Shown here piece after piece: positions 1 to 11,346 of a stretch of 64,000 nt of DNA. The stretch comes from Lepturacanthus savala (taxonomy: Eukaryota; Chordata; Actinopteri; Scombriformes; Trichiuridae). Position numbers and translations under genes: made by a program. The first letter of the stretch is position 1. Each line of letters opens with the position of its first letter. Under the pieces are notes generated by a model, which made no database searches, was not told the DNA's origin, and was given only the letters and a program-made list of their open reading frames with translations. The stretch lies in NCBI GenBank assembly GCA_030544235.1, contig CM060467.1, positions 7,401,001 to 7,465,000 on the forward strand. Direction: 5' to 3'.

Positions 1-52
1 GTGGGGGGGGTGACAGTGGGGGGGGTGACAGTGGGGGTGGGCGGGGGTCTAT
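1..52. repeat. G-rich minisatellite, cut by window start
   Basis: Two 15-bp units of the form GTGGGGGGGGTGACA are followed by a diverged G-rich third unit. The array probably extends left of the window. The G-runs are long enough for G-quadruplex formation on the plus strand. Confidence 0.8.
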
Positions 53-530
53 TCTCATTAGTGAATCAATTAAAATGTCTCTTTAGGCGGCGAAACATCA
101 CAGGTCCTGATGTGTGTATGTTGTATGGAAATACAAGGCAACAGAAAGGGTAGTTTATTACGTTATTGGAATAGGCAGCTAAGCAAAAAAAATGTTGGTG
201 ATAGATTCTTCATTGTGAAAGTCTGCTGCAAAAAAGGAAGATATGAAAAAGCACAATAGAATCGGGTTGCTTAATGTTGAGTAAACCATTAAAATATACT
301 ATCTCATGCTCAAGAAAGACAGTAATGTACATACACATACACAAACAAAAAGGAAACAAAATGCCCTTCAATATCATGTAGCAGAACTTGGAAAAAATAA
401 ATCAAAACTCTAGTCTACAGCCATGCTAGCAGCTTACTCTGGCACAGCTGTGATTTGAAGCTAAATGCTAGCATACGAACATGCATATCTTTTAGCGAGT
501 ACACGCTTTACCTCATTCACCATCACAACA
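53..530. other. Intron 1 unique sequence, no feature seen
   Basis: AT-rich unique sequence with no recognisable gene, repeat family or RNA. Confidence 0.6.
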
Positions 531-733
531 GGGATTACCCTTCCTTGAAGGTAAAAAAGAGAGGGAGGGAGCCATTGAAGGGAGATAGAGAAACAGAGGT
601 AGGAGACAGTTATACACTGAGGGCCTGTGGGAACATGTAGGTGAACACATGCTGCTGCAAACAGGTGACTGTGGAGCAAATATGAACTAGTTCATGCTCT
701 ACAATATGTAATTTTAGCTGTATTTTATGTCCT
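531..733 (+). repeat. 200-bp direct repeat, copy A
   Basis: Near-identical along its length to 5653-5853. Shared landmarks in order are GGGATTACCCTTCCTTGAA, a GAGGGAGGGAGC purine block, GGGAGATAGAGAAACAGAGG, CCTGTGGGAA, GTGAACACATGCTG and a final TATGTCCT. Copy A carries a perfect 14-bp palindrome ATGAACTAGTTCAT that is broken in copy B. No terminal inverted repeats were seen, so it is either an uncharacterised repeat family or a local duplication. Confidence 0.85.
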
Positions 734-1571
734 TGCCAACTATATAAATTAGCTAAACTACTACTTTATTTAGGCTAATTAACTATGCGACTACCAAGGC
801 TATTACAGCATATTATAAGGCAAATATAAACTATAAAGCACAAGTTTATTATTAGTTTATTATAAGTACAAAGGTCATATGTATGAGAATTTACATTTAT
901 TTACACTTAATTAACACACACATTAATAAAAATCTATATATCTCTGGACTCCTGGGAATCATTCCAGTATGTGCATGTTTTAATATGAGAATGACATAAT
1001 CTGTTCATAGATTGTCTCATTCTAATTTTACATAATATCCATTGTAGCAACAGGACACAGATGTGCACTGTAATACAAATCCAAGGTTGATGCATTAAAT
1101 TCCAAAGAATCTATGTTAATGGAACATCACATGAAACAAATTGTGAGCCAGCATTCTTGTTTAAGGCCGTCCTAAATGGAAGTTAGCAGAAATGTGAAAT
1201 TATAAGACATGTGACGGTGCACTGGAAGACTGTGCGCGTCTGTGCAACATTCAACTCATATGATCCTGCATGGGTGATGCAGAGTTTGCCAGTAATTCCA
1301 CTTAAAAGTAAACTAATGCTGAGTGCATCACTACATCTATATCCAGCCTGGCCTAATGTAGTAACGAGGCTCAATATACCTCTCTCCTTCAGATCGACCA
1401 AGTATGATTTAAACATACTTATCCTTATACCTCCTCTGCTCTCAGAATCACTGACCATTCATTATTACTCTGCCTCTGCCTCACTGTGTCCCTTGTTTCT
1501 TCCTGTTTCTCTCCCAGATCTAATTAAATTCCTTCATCAAATCTGAGAAGGGGCAAATATTCAGGCAAAAA

Positions 1572-1621
1572 AAGGGAGGGCTGAAGGGAGGGAGGGAGGA
1601 AGGGAGGGAGGGAGGGAGGAA
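1572..1621. repeat. (GGGA)n purine tract
   Basis: Imperfect tandem GGGA and GGGAGGA units, continuing into purine-rich sequence at both sides. Confidence 0.85.
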
Positions 1622-2100
1622 GAGATCAGAGTGAAGGAGTGAAGAGCATATTGAGCGGAATTCAAGCCTGCTGACTGAGATCAGATGATGACCAGAGGAT
1701 ATCTAGAAGGAAAATCCATAATAGGGCATCGGAACAAAGGTAGAACTCGGCACAAATCATTATATTTGCTATTTCTCAGGTGGAAGATTAGACAGAAGCA
1801 TACAGGCAATATGTGGCAGATAGGAATACATAACCAGACTGGAGGCAACGTATCATTGCAAGGTATCATTGCTTTACATTTGGAACACGCATTCAGAAAC
1901 AGAGCTACATCGTGCACACTTTACTGTTAATATGAAACTCACAATTTATATTCTAGGGCAGTGTGCTCCAAGTTTGCTAATAGAGTCAACTGCCAAAACC
2001 AAATTGCATTTAGATTATGACGCGCCAGTGGGCCAATATGATGTAAAAGGACGTAGCATTTTCCACAGCAAATTCCATTTACTGGAATTCTGAATGGCAG

Positions 2101-2400
2101 CATGAAGTAAACCCCCCGTTGTTAAATACATTTAGGTCTCATAACCGTTTCAACTCTCACTCCTCTTTTGCCCCAGTGAGACATGATACACAGCGGCTCA
2201 CATTTATAATTCAGCATCCCGTGTTGAGCCATTCATCAAATCAGAAAGAGACATGGTTTGCCCGTTTTGAAAACAGGGGTTGAAACAGCGAAAGCGGCGG
2301 CTGATGTATTCACCGATCATAACCCAGACACTGTGTGCGCTCGCATTGATTTAAAGGCCTGATCAAATTACCTGGAAAAGGTTAAAAGTATCCATTACCG
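2101..2400. other. Candidate conserved non-coding element
   Basis: Repeat-free stretch of balanced composition inside an AT-rich intron, with words such as TTTAAAGGCCTGATCAAATTA and CATTTATAATTCAGCAT-like AT cores. There is no open frame. Conservation is a guess from composition and intron position and cannot be tested here. Confidence 0.2.
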
Positions 2401-3063
2401 GCTAACATGTTTTCGCTATTGAACACAGGGGGGATGCAGCTGCATAAGAGCAACAATCAGGTCCAACTGTATCCTGGAGGCATAAATATACCAAAGTATT
2501 CAGTGAGCAAAAACACATCTCGGAAGAGAAATACCACAGTGAACAGACGCGAGGTGGAGAGGCAATGGAGTAAACAGAAATAGGGGGAAGCAATCTCTCT
2601 CAAATACCCTCTGTTTGCTGATAGAACATATCCCCTATCTGGGCTGTTCCTTCACTTAGGCCATGTTGAGAAGAAGAGAGTTGTAGATATTATTTTGTGG
2701 ACACTCAAGGATATAACCGGGCTTGTTTTCCATTTAAATTGAAAAGAGATGGGGTAAAAATATCCCAAACATTTTTTTTAAGTCCTTCCATAATCTTTTA
2801 GAGGTCACAGAGACAGAGTTGTTAATAGTAAAAGTGAAAGGGACTGCAGGGAAAAACAAAACAAAAAAAAAAACAAAGTGAAAAAAATCCAAAACGGAGG
2901 CAGATTTGACAGGAACGAAGGAGAGCTCAGGAGGAGAGGAGTAGGCAAGAGAATGGCCGAGGAGGGCGGAGAAAGGTCACCAGAGAGGTCACTTCTGCTG
3001 TTAATAATTCATCCTTTAAAAACCAGTCTGAGGCTTTAATTGGTGCCGTGGCTTAATCCTGAA

Positions 3064-3097
3064 ACACACACACACATACGCGCGCGCACACACACAC
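3064..3097. repeat. CA repeat interrupted by CGCGCGC
   Basis: ACACAC tracts flank TACGCGCGCGCA, giving an almost continuous alternating purine-pyrimidine run of the kind that favours Z-DNA. Confidence 0.85.
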
Positions 3098-4669
3098 CTC
3101 GGGGAGCCTCTTAGCAGCTGTGCTCTGGCTAAATTAGCTACAGCGTAGTGGCGGCAACACCGACTTCCCTCCAGGTACAACACAGTCAGCCAAAACAGCA
3201 GTAGCAGGCCTGCCAAGCCCCGTCTCATGAATCTGGGCGTGACACCTCTCAGCTTCTATCTGTCTCATGGCCGCTGTCACGCCCTCGAAAGAAATCTAAC
3301 AGCGAATCAAAACGACAGGACGTTAGTCCCTGTGGACGGTTGTTAGCTAGATAAACACTCCGCTCACTCCAGTTGTAATCTGCATTGAGCTGAGGAAGAT
3401 GTTTGCACAGCATCGAGGGCTTTTTTCCTTTTCTTTTTTTTTGAACGGCTTGGATTAAAGTCATTCATTTGACGATTTAAGGCTTGACTTAGCACGGAGG
3501 AAAATGACAGGTCGTGAATTGAATTCGCCTTTTCAGGACTCATAGCTTCGCTACAGTTTGAATTTTTGAAGAATTCATATGAAAAGGGAAGTCATTACTG
3601 CTGCGTGATAACCTCATAATCACAGTCTGTTCACTTTTTTTTTTTTTTTATTACACTGGGAGACTTTTATTACATAGCAAATTCTGTGCCCATCTGACTC
3701 AAAAGTGTGTTTCAAAACCCGTGTCAATAGGGAAAATAAAATTGTTCTTCTTATTCTTTGAACAGTGGTAAAGTGTTAACTTGAGGCCGTTTGAGATGAA
3801 CATCGTGTGTATAGCAGCTGTGTATCAAATAAAATCAGTGGAAGCTGAAGGCATTTTCCAGCAACACAGAAAATTACAAGTTCAATGCGTGTGGACGCAT
3901 ACATGTGTTCTAAAGTGAGTACAAGCCAGCAGATTGTAGTTACAGTTTTACCTGCTTATGCAAACCACAAGACACCTCTCAGAGCAAGTTGCTGGTGCTT
4001 CACTATACAGTATACGAAGTGTAAAGGACCATTTAGGGAGGGCTCGGTCCAGATATTTAAATTTAATAGCATGAGCAAAATTATTCAGGTCATCGTTGTG
4101 ATTCATTTTCACCTTACCTCTGTGTTTCTGATGCTACTTTCTATTGCCATTAAGCAAACCCAACAAACTAAAAGCAAAACAATCCACGATAAATGTCATG
4201 CAAAGCACTAATCATTTATCCTTTACAACATTGCCTTCGCTGAGCAACACCCAGCTGAAGGCACTCTAGCAGCATTATATCTGTGCCTGATGCTTGAGGA
4301 GCACATTTACCATCACCCCCCCCCCACCCCATACTCACACATCAGCTCTATTGGTGAGATAAGCACTTCTGCCTTCAAATGTTCCAGAGGGAAACCCTGC
4401 TATCTCACACACCACGCTGTTACCTCTCTATAAAATTGTCCATATCCTGTTATAACATGTATATTTCACATTTATCATCCCAACTGATTAAATATATGGA
4501 GAAATTAGTATATCATCAGCATGTTGTCAGATCTCCCATTTTATACGGATGTAGTTGACTGTATAGATACAGCCTAAAAATAACACTTTTTGCAATTATG
4601 CTATTTAGCAATGATGTGTTAAATGACTGATAGGATTTATTCTCATTTGAATTAGTCTATTATGTTATT

Positions 4670-4795
4670 GAAGATAATTTAGTCTTAGTCTTTATTGTCC
4701 ATACTTCATTGGGTTTTTCTTTGTATTTGTGTGTTCTATGTCATATGCATCACTATGCTGTGACTTTGGGATTAATAAAGTACTCCAGGTGCAAC
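4670..4795 (+). mobile_element. Possible LINE-type 3' tail
   Basis: The stretch ends in GACTTTGGGATTAATAAAGT, which resembles the GGGATTAATAAAGTA tail common at the 3' end of teleost non-LTR retrotransposon copies. No reverse-transcriptase coding remnant was seen upstream, so at most a heavily 5'-truncated copy. Confidence 0.35.
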
Positions 4796-5652
4796 TACAA
4801 AACAAGTCTTGGAATTCAAAGACGACTTACTAATAAATGTACATGCTGCTCCTGCCGCTGTGGAAGATTTTGAGATGTGGTTGAAAGTTCTGAAAACATA
4901 TTTGGACCACTTTGTCAGGAATTCAATTCCACTCCCCAACTTTGAATCGAGCCTATGAATATGGTTAAAATATCTGCTTTTACCTTTCTCCATGGAGTGC
5001 TGCAATATGTGTTTTGGTGTTACTATTTTGCATTGCAACCATGCAACTATTTATCTATGAAGCAAAACCCACAAAAGCAGAAAACATATTAGCCTCTTTG
5101 GGTAATAGCACAATTGGAGTTTCTTTAGAAAAACATGAAAAGGCAAGAACCTTTACTTTCTTTTTCACTCTGCTATATGTTAAAAATGCTTTACAATGCA
5201 CTTGCACAGAGGAAAGAACATCCAATATAGTATTAATAATATAGTACGAATCAAAAATGCAGCACTTCTTAACATAAAGATTTTACAGTCACCTGCGCCG
5301 CTACTCAGGAAAATTATTAATCCATCATGGCAGTTGATGCTGAGTTAAATCCATGAATCAGACCAAATAATTAGCACCTGTTTTAAAGCTGAGATTTAGC
5401 TTGACAGTAAGCAGTTGCTGCAGTTTACCAATAACCCCTGATGTGGCAGCTCGGTGTCTGTATTATTGTGAATTGCATTTCCACCTTGAGAATTAGATTT
5501 CCAAAGTGAGATAAAAAACTAGTCCAAGTGTTGCTGCAGTCCAAAATCTCCCAGACAGCAAGCTTATCGGCCAGACCCCGGCACCATGAGAATACATAGT
5601 GTCTCCCAAATCCTATTGTACCATGAAATGTCACAGCACATTAGCTACAAGA
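4796..5652. other. Intron 1 block, no feature seen
   Basis: Unique AT-rich sequence; the open frames here are short and overlap on both strands, with no recognisable domain. Confidence 0.6.
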
Positions 5653-5853
5653 GGGATTACCCTTCCTTGAAAGTAAAGAAGAGGGAGGGAGCTATTGAAG
5701 GGAGATAGAGAAACAGAGGGAGGAGAGAGTTATACATAGAGAGCCTGTGGGAATGTGTATGTGAACACATGCTGATGCAAACAGGTAAATGTGGAGTGAA
5801 TATAAATTAGTTCATGCTGTATAATCTGTAATTTTATTGCTACTGTATGTCCT
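5653..5853 (+). repeat. 200-bp direct repeat, copy B
   Basis: Second copy of the 531-733 sequence, same orientation, about 5.1 kb away. Differences are scattered substitutions plus small indels; the palindrome of copy A is reduced to ATAAATTAGTTCAT. Confidence 0.85.
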
Positions 5854-5964
5854 AAACATTCGCCCCTATACATTCACTGCTCTCATCCCCCACTCCCTTT
5901 CTCTCTCTGCTTTTGTGCCACTAGTCATGATAATCTCTCAATCTTCATTTAGTTACACTTATGA

Positions 5965-5967
<3 letters not shown>

Positions 5968-6020
<53 letters not shown>

Positions 6021-6023
6021 CAC
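5968..6023. repeat. (CA)n microsatellite
   Basis: About 28 CA units with one CG interruption near the right end. Confidence 0.95.
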
Positions 6024-6518
6024 AATCACAAACAGGCAATGCTTATCTATGGCTGGGAAGTTGAGCTGTGTTGGCAGACTGAGACCAACAGCTTGTGGCC
6101 GTACTTTGGAGGGAAGCAGGAGTCTGTCTGTTGCTTTGTCTCTGTTTTTCCTCTTCATTTTTGTCAGCCTCATTTCCCTTCTGTCTGGGTTTGTCTTTCA
6201 GTAATTCCGCTGGACTTCCTTTCCCCTGATTGACTGCCGTGATGTTCAGATTGCATGGCTTGAAACCCGAATGACTGTCTTTCAGCTTTTACGGCACGTC
6301 TTGTCTGATTTCAATTTTATCTCTGACTATTCCTAATTTCAGAATTATGTATGTTTTTCTTTCTTTCTTTAAATTTTAAAGTATAATGTGAATAAACTTC
6401 CTTGGGCAAGACAAGCACAAGCAAGCAGGAAAAAGTAAAAGATTAGGATAAGTATAAGATTGAGAGAAGTCAATGGAGTATTTGCTGAAATTAATTACTA
6501 TAAATACAGTGGAGAATA

Positions 6519-6730
6519 TACACTACTCAAAATAAGTTATGGATATCTGAGAGACTCAGTGTATTTCATACATTTTGGAGGGTAATAAATATTAAGCTAA
6601 TGAAAATGGTGTTTTGTCTCAATATTATTAGTAATCAAAGGATTTTTGTACTAATTTCATTAAAATTCAGATAAAATGGGAAAAGCACTCATGTAAAAAA
6701 CTATATCCCTAACTTGTTGTGGGTAGTGTA
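6519..6730. mobile_element. MITE with 28-bp terminal inverted repeats, TA-flanked (copy 1)
   Basis: Left end 6519-6546 and the reverse complement of the right end 6703-6730 agree at 24 of 28 positions, starting TACACTAC and ending GGATAT. The terminal TA on both sides is compatible with a Tc1/mariner-type TA target duplication. The interior is AT-rich and non-coding. The segment about 6578-6714 recurs at 44966-45106, showing a dispersed family. Confidence 0.75.
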
Positions 6731-8459
6731 TGATCCAGCCTAGAAAAACAACATACTGTATGCATTTGTAAGAGCTTTTGCATATGTAGGCAACTGCTGC
6801 TTCCTTTTAAATAGGATGGAGGGAGTCAGCAGACTCCAAACAACTCTCTGTTCTAAGTTCATTTTAAGCTCTTCATAATTTCCCCCAGTCCCACTTTTCT
6901 TCCCATTACTCTGCTTTATCGCCATCATTGTCCCCCCCTCGCTCTAATCGTCTCCTCTACGTCCTCCGCCCTCTCCTGCTGCCATTTTGCTTTGACAACT
7001 TTGACCTAGCATCCTCTGTGGATGTACAATCCATGAGAAACCTCCTCCAGACTGTAGCCGCCACCTGGGCCTGCTCCACTTTAGTGTCTTTGTGAACATG
7101 AGTGGAGCTTTAGGCTCAAGCGGGGGAGATCATAGTGTCCATTATATAATGTCCATTATGCTACGGTATTATGTGGACTCTCTTTTTTTCTGCATGCTGC
7201 TGTGCCCACTGCAGTGTTTCTGTGAGTGCAATACAGATACACTGAGCACTTTATTAGGAACACACCAGTACAACAGGTGGAATATTGGAGTACTAATAAT
7301 TTTGCCCCCACCTGGTTAATTTAACTTCAGTTCCTGCGATTCTTCCTAATTTTTCAAGTATCTGCCACACAGTGAGAAATAGTGTTGTTTCTGGAAAGTA
7401 CACAGTCAGAACAGAACACCATAACAAGAGATATTCATTACTGGAATACACCGACTTTCTGAAAATAATCATTTGGATCAACTTGCTGTGGTGCAATAAG
7501 GAGATTGGTTTCTGTTTCACCTCTGTCTGCTTAGTATGTATTTAATCCACTATGGTGCTTCTGGGATAATGCAAAACTACAGCGTAAAATTCATTCATCA
7601 GTACGATCATTTTAGCATGCACCGCATGAACCTGCACTGTGAAATATTGGACATTAGACACCTGAAATGTCATTGTGTGCCTCGTATGCGGGTGGGTCTG
7701 CCACCATACTGGCTGAGAGTCCCCCACATCATTGATTTCTTCTTGAGAGAGGCAGGGGGGGGACTGAGACCTTCACTGAGAGGATAATTCCAGGGTTGGT
7801 ATTGGTAAGAGTGCTACAGTTAGTATTTTCTGTCACAGCAGTGCACTGAATGCTCCTCCTGTTACACTCAGAGCCTCCATGGCCTCTAATCTAGCAGTTG
7901 ACAGCTGCCATGTTTGTGTGTGTATGTGTGTCTGTGTGAGAAAGAGAGTGTGAATCTTTGTGCAAGGGAATATGATTTCAATGGCTGGAAATATGCACTG
8001 TACATAGTTCAAGTGTAAATAGATGGGACAAAGGGGGTTCATGATACACATTTGTACAGTGAAATAAGTTACAATAAAACTATAACAGTGACAATATCCA
8101 TATATTAGATTATATGCATGTATTATTATGTAACCGCTGCTCATCCATGTAGCAAATTTAAATCTCTATGTATCATTATGTATATATTTGTTTTTATTTT
8201 TGCATTTTAAGATGAGGAAGATAATGATACCTAAAGTTCATTGAAACAAATTGGATCTAGGTTTTAGGGATGCTTTTCAGCAACAGCTACTTGTTTACAC
8301 TTTGGACAGTAATACATTCTCTCTTAATTTTCCTAGAGTAAGGTATGCATTTGATGTGTATATTTCTGCAGCAGTGCTGCCAATATCATAGCACATCAAA
8401 GCACCAAGAATACATATTCAGGAGAGAAGACCAAGTAAAATAACAATAGGGAAAATAGG
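6731..8459. other. Intron 1 block with one short known-type repeat
   Basis: Unique sequence except for the repeat fragment at 7223-7266 and a weak GT-rich tract at 7913-7940. No gene was recognised. Confidence 0.55.
7223..7266 (+). mobile_element. Fragment of a common teleost interspersed repeat
   Basis: ACACTGAGCACTTTATTAGG, followed by AACAC, matches from memory the start of a very common fish repeat that normally continues AACACCTGTACACCTGC. Similarity fades after about 45 bp, so only an end fragment remains. Confidence 0.45.
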
Positions 8460-8815
8460 GTAAACTTGAAGAGCACTGTGAGAGCACAGACTTCCACCAA
8501 GCCTGGAAAGTCTTTTATTTGTAGTCAAAGTTCTCTCTTTTGGCGTAGTATGCAAAGAAAATGATTTATGCAGGTGCAAGATATCACCATCATGTTTCCC
8601 CAAATGATGGTGCCTGTTTGAAGGTCCATTTACCGCAATGTTACCAAACAACAAAATATTCAAAGTGGTCCAGAAACCAGGATTTCCTCCTGGATCATTA
8701 GCAAAATGTAATCATCTGTTTAAGGTACCATTCACAACATTTGTTGAAAATTTGATAAAAATCTGGCTAGAACTTATTGAGGTATTTTACTAATAATCAG
8801 ACAGACAGGTGACAA
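8460..8815 (+). mobile_element. Degenerate teleost interspersed repeat
   Basis: The left part (GAGAGCACAGACTTCCACCA, 8481-8500) and right part (TCCTGGATCATTAGCAAAATG, TTTGATAAAAATCTGGC, ending ATCAGACAGACAGG) both resemble, in order, a widespread fish repeat I know by sequence. The middle about 8510-8680 does not match what I recall and may be inserted or diverged. The family name is not certain. Confidence 0.45.
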
Positions 8816-11130
8816 GTGTGCATTACACACTAAAACAAAAATGAATGCAATGATGTTTGTATTAGGCTGGTTTGGAACTCAGACAATTTCTAGTTAAAAT
8901 GCACAAAGAACAGATACATGTAGACACATGCAAAGCCTTTAAATGCACACATAAGCTATGCACTATAGACATGGCAAGGCAGTGAGTATGTGCATACAAA
9001 GATGCTTCCATATACGAACAAGGAGATGCAGCCACCCGGGGCCTTAATTATTCATACAGGAAGTTTAAATCAATTAAATATGCAGATTGCTGCTGTACCA
9101 CATGTGGCAGACAAAAGTCTCTGCCTCCTCTTGGTGGTTGAGCTACAAGCAGAAGTGAACAGAGCCAAAACTAATAATTATGAGCCATTAATTTAGTCGT
9201 GGCTACAGTTAAATCTTGCATTGCTTTTGCCAAAATGTGACAGCCCATGGACTCATTCAACTGTGTTTTAAGCATAGATTTGTCAGTAATAAAGGCTCAA
9301 TGACTCTTACACCAAAGTGCACAAACACCCTGCCAATAAGCGTTTAAACCTTGGCTGAAGCACGACGAAATACATGTTCAATATTTGCAAAAAGCGAGGG
9401 GGCGGATGACTGGTCAAATTTGACAAGCACTGTTACCACTTTCGAGGCGGTTACGTTGTCCGTTCAAGTTAAATCAAACACACCTAAAGTATTTAAAACC
9501 ACTTTAAATGTTATTTTTTTTAGCCCCAACTGTCAGTCTCCTGCATACAGAGAGACTAATGCAGGAAGACATTTCTGCAAGCGACTTAGCCAATGAACTA
9601 TTATTGTTGGAGACGGCCTTGACTTTAAACAGTGGGGTGTCTGGGTGGGGGAGCTTGAATATGCAGTAATTCAGCCTCCCACTGACAGAAACGGCACAGA
9701 TATAAGTATATTAAAAGAAATAAAGATGAAGAAACAGCTGCAATGTCTGTAATCTATTTCGCATCTCCTCCGCTGAGATAATGGCAATGGCACTTCACAG
9801 TGGTAACTTACACATGTACAACACAATATTGCTGAGATGTCAGACCAGTGATTAGTGTTCTCGGTGCCTCTGCTAATTTGCTGCTTTGCTGTACAGCTGC
9901 ACTAATATCAGCCCCAGACAGAGTAACTGCACCCGAAACTCCAGCATGAGAACTATATCCCGGTGTCCTCATCGTTGTCACACAAGTTCCCCACACACGC
10001 ACACACACTCAGTAGAGAGCGCGCTGAAAGGCCGGGCAATACAGCACGCCTCAGTAGTGTGTGCCAGCCTAATCTAGTCAGGCCTTTCATCCCATCTCCT
10101 CTTACCACTCTCACTTGAATCAACACTTCACTGAGAGCTACAAAGCTAGTTTTCACCCTTAACACATGCGTACAGGCGCATGTGAACACGCATGCACGTG
10201 TTGTGCTTCTCCTTCATTGTTAGTCTGTTTATTCTTTACTTTTAGCGTTCCCAGTTCATCTCGCTTTGTCTCAGGCACCAGCACAAAATCACACTCGCAC
10301 ATGCACATGAATGGTCATGCACGAAATAACTTAGGGGGCCGATATTAGCTGAATGTAACTTAACAATCTGTGCCCAGTCAACTGAGCTGGCCATTGCCCA
10401 GGCTGTGATTGGTGCTCCAGAAAATGATTATCCAATGAACAAAGGTATAAGTACACAGTGGCAGTGATTATAGATGTCTCCGTGGGTTCTATGCACACTT
10501 GGTTTAGTCAGCAATTCCTCATACAGCAAAAAAAAAAAAAAAGGATGATCCAAAATTAACTCAAATGAGTGTTTTTCAAAACTGCCAACCCTATGGTTAG
10601 AGCTTGGTGATGGGTAGGGAATACTCACCTTCATGACTGAAAGACAGCTGGAGCGGATACAAACCATGTTGCACACAGGAATATGTAAACATAAACATCA
10701 AATGACCAGAACCTGGTGAAATTTGCAGTACTTCCCTAATTATTTATTCACACAGGGGGTGGAGCCCCCAGGAGCAGGAATACAGGAAGTGCAGCTTTAA
10801 AAAAATAAGTATTGGTGCTTTTATTCATAAATTCCAAGTTGAAATGTCACAAACAGCAGATCGGCCTGCCAAAAGACAACACAACATGGTGATTTGGTGT
10901 TATACTATCTTTAGAAAATCACTGGCATATGAGGAGACACACACATTCTCACTCTCCAAATCTCACTCACTCTCTCTCTCTCACACACACACGCGCAAAC
11001 ATGCACAAACGCACACACAAACACAGAGGGGAAATATAAACAGCTTACTTTCAAGTGTCATTAGTGACCATTCACTTAGGACGTGCTCCCTGCAATCAGC
11101 AACGGCCTATGTTTAGATTCCCTGAACATG
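8816..11130. other. Intron 1 block, mainly unique sequence
   Basis: No gene recognised. Includes an AT-rich, repeat-free segment at 9020-9200 with several TTAATTA-like words, short CA tracts near 9994-10010 and 10980-11025, and a (CT)n stretch just before the latter. Confidence 0.55.
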
Positions 11131-11346
11131 CACACACACATGCACACACACACACACACACACAGTTATGTATACAGCTCTGATAAAAAAAAACAAAAAA
11201 AACATGAGAGCTCAGAAAAGTAATTTGACTGAGGCCCAACAAAAGGAGTGTTTTCACAGGATAATCCCCGGCTGGGGCTGCAGGGGTTCAACGTGTGTGT
11301 GTGTGTGGGTGTGTGTGTGTGTGCATGCGCGTGCATGCATGCATGT
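11131..11346. repeat. CA tract and GT/GCATGC alternating tract
   Basis: A CA microsatellite at 11131-11164 is followed by GT repeats at 11291-11322 running into GCATGCGCGTGCATGCATGC. The right tract is almost entirely alternating purine-pyrimidine and is a good Z-DNA candidate. The two tracts are inverted relative to each other. Confidence 0.85.

Larger units (their letters stand above)
734..4669. other. Intron 1 block: AT-rich, simple repeats only
   Basis: No coding sequence recognised. Contains a GGGA/GGGAGGA tract at 1572-1621, a possible conserved element at 2101-2400, a CA/CG tract at 3064-3097 and a run of T near 3638-3650. The rest is unique AT-rich sequence. Confidence 0.6.
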
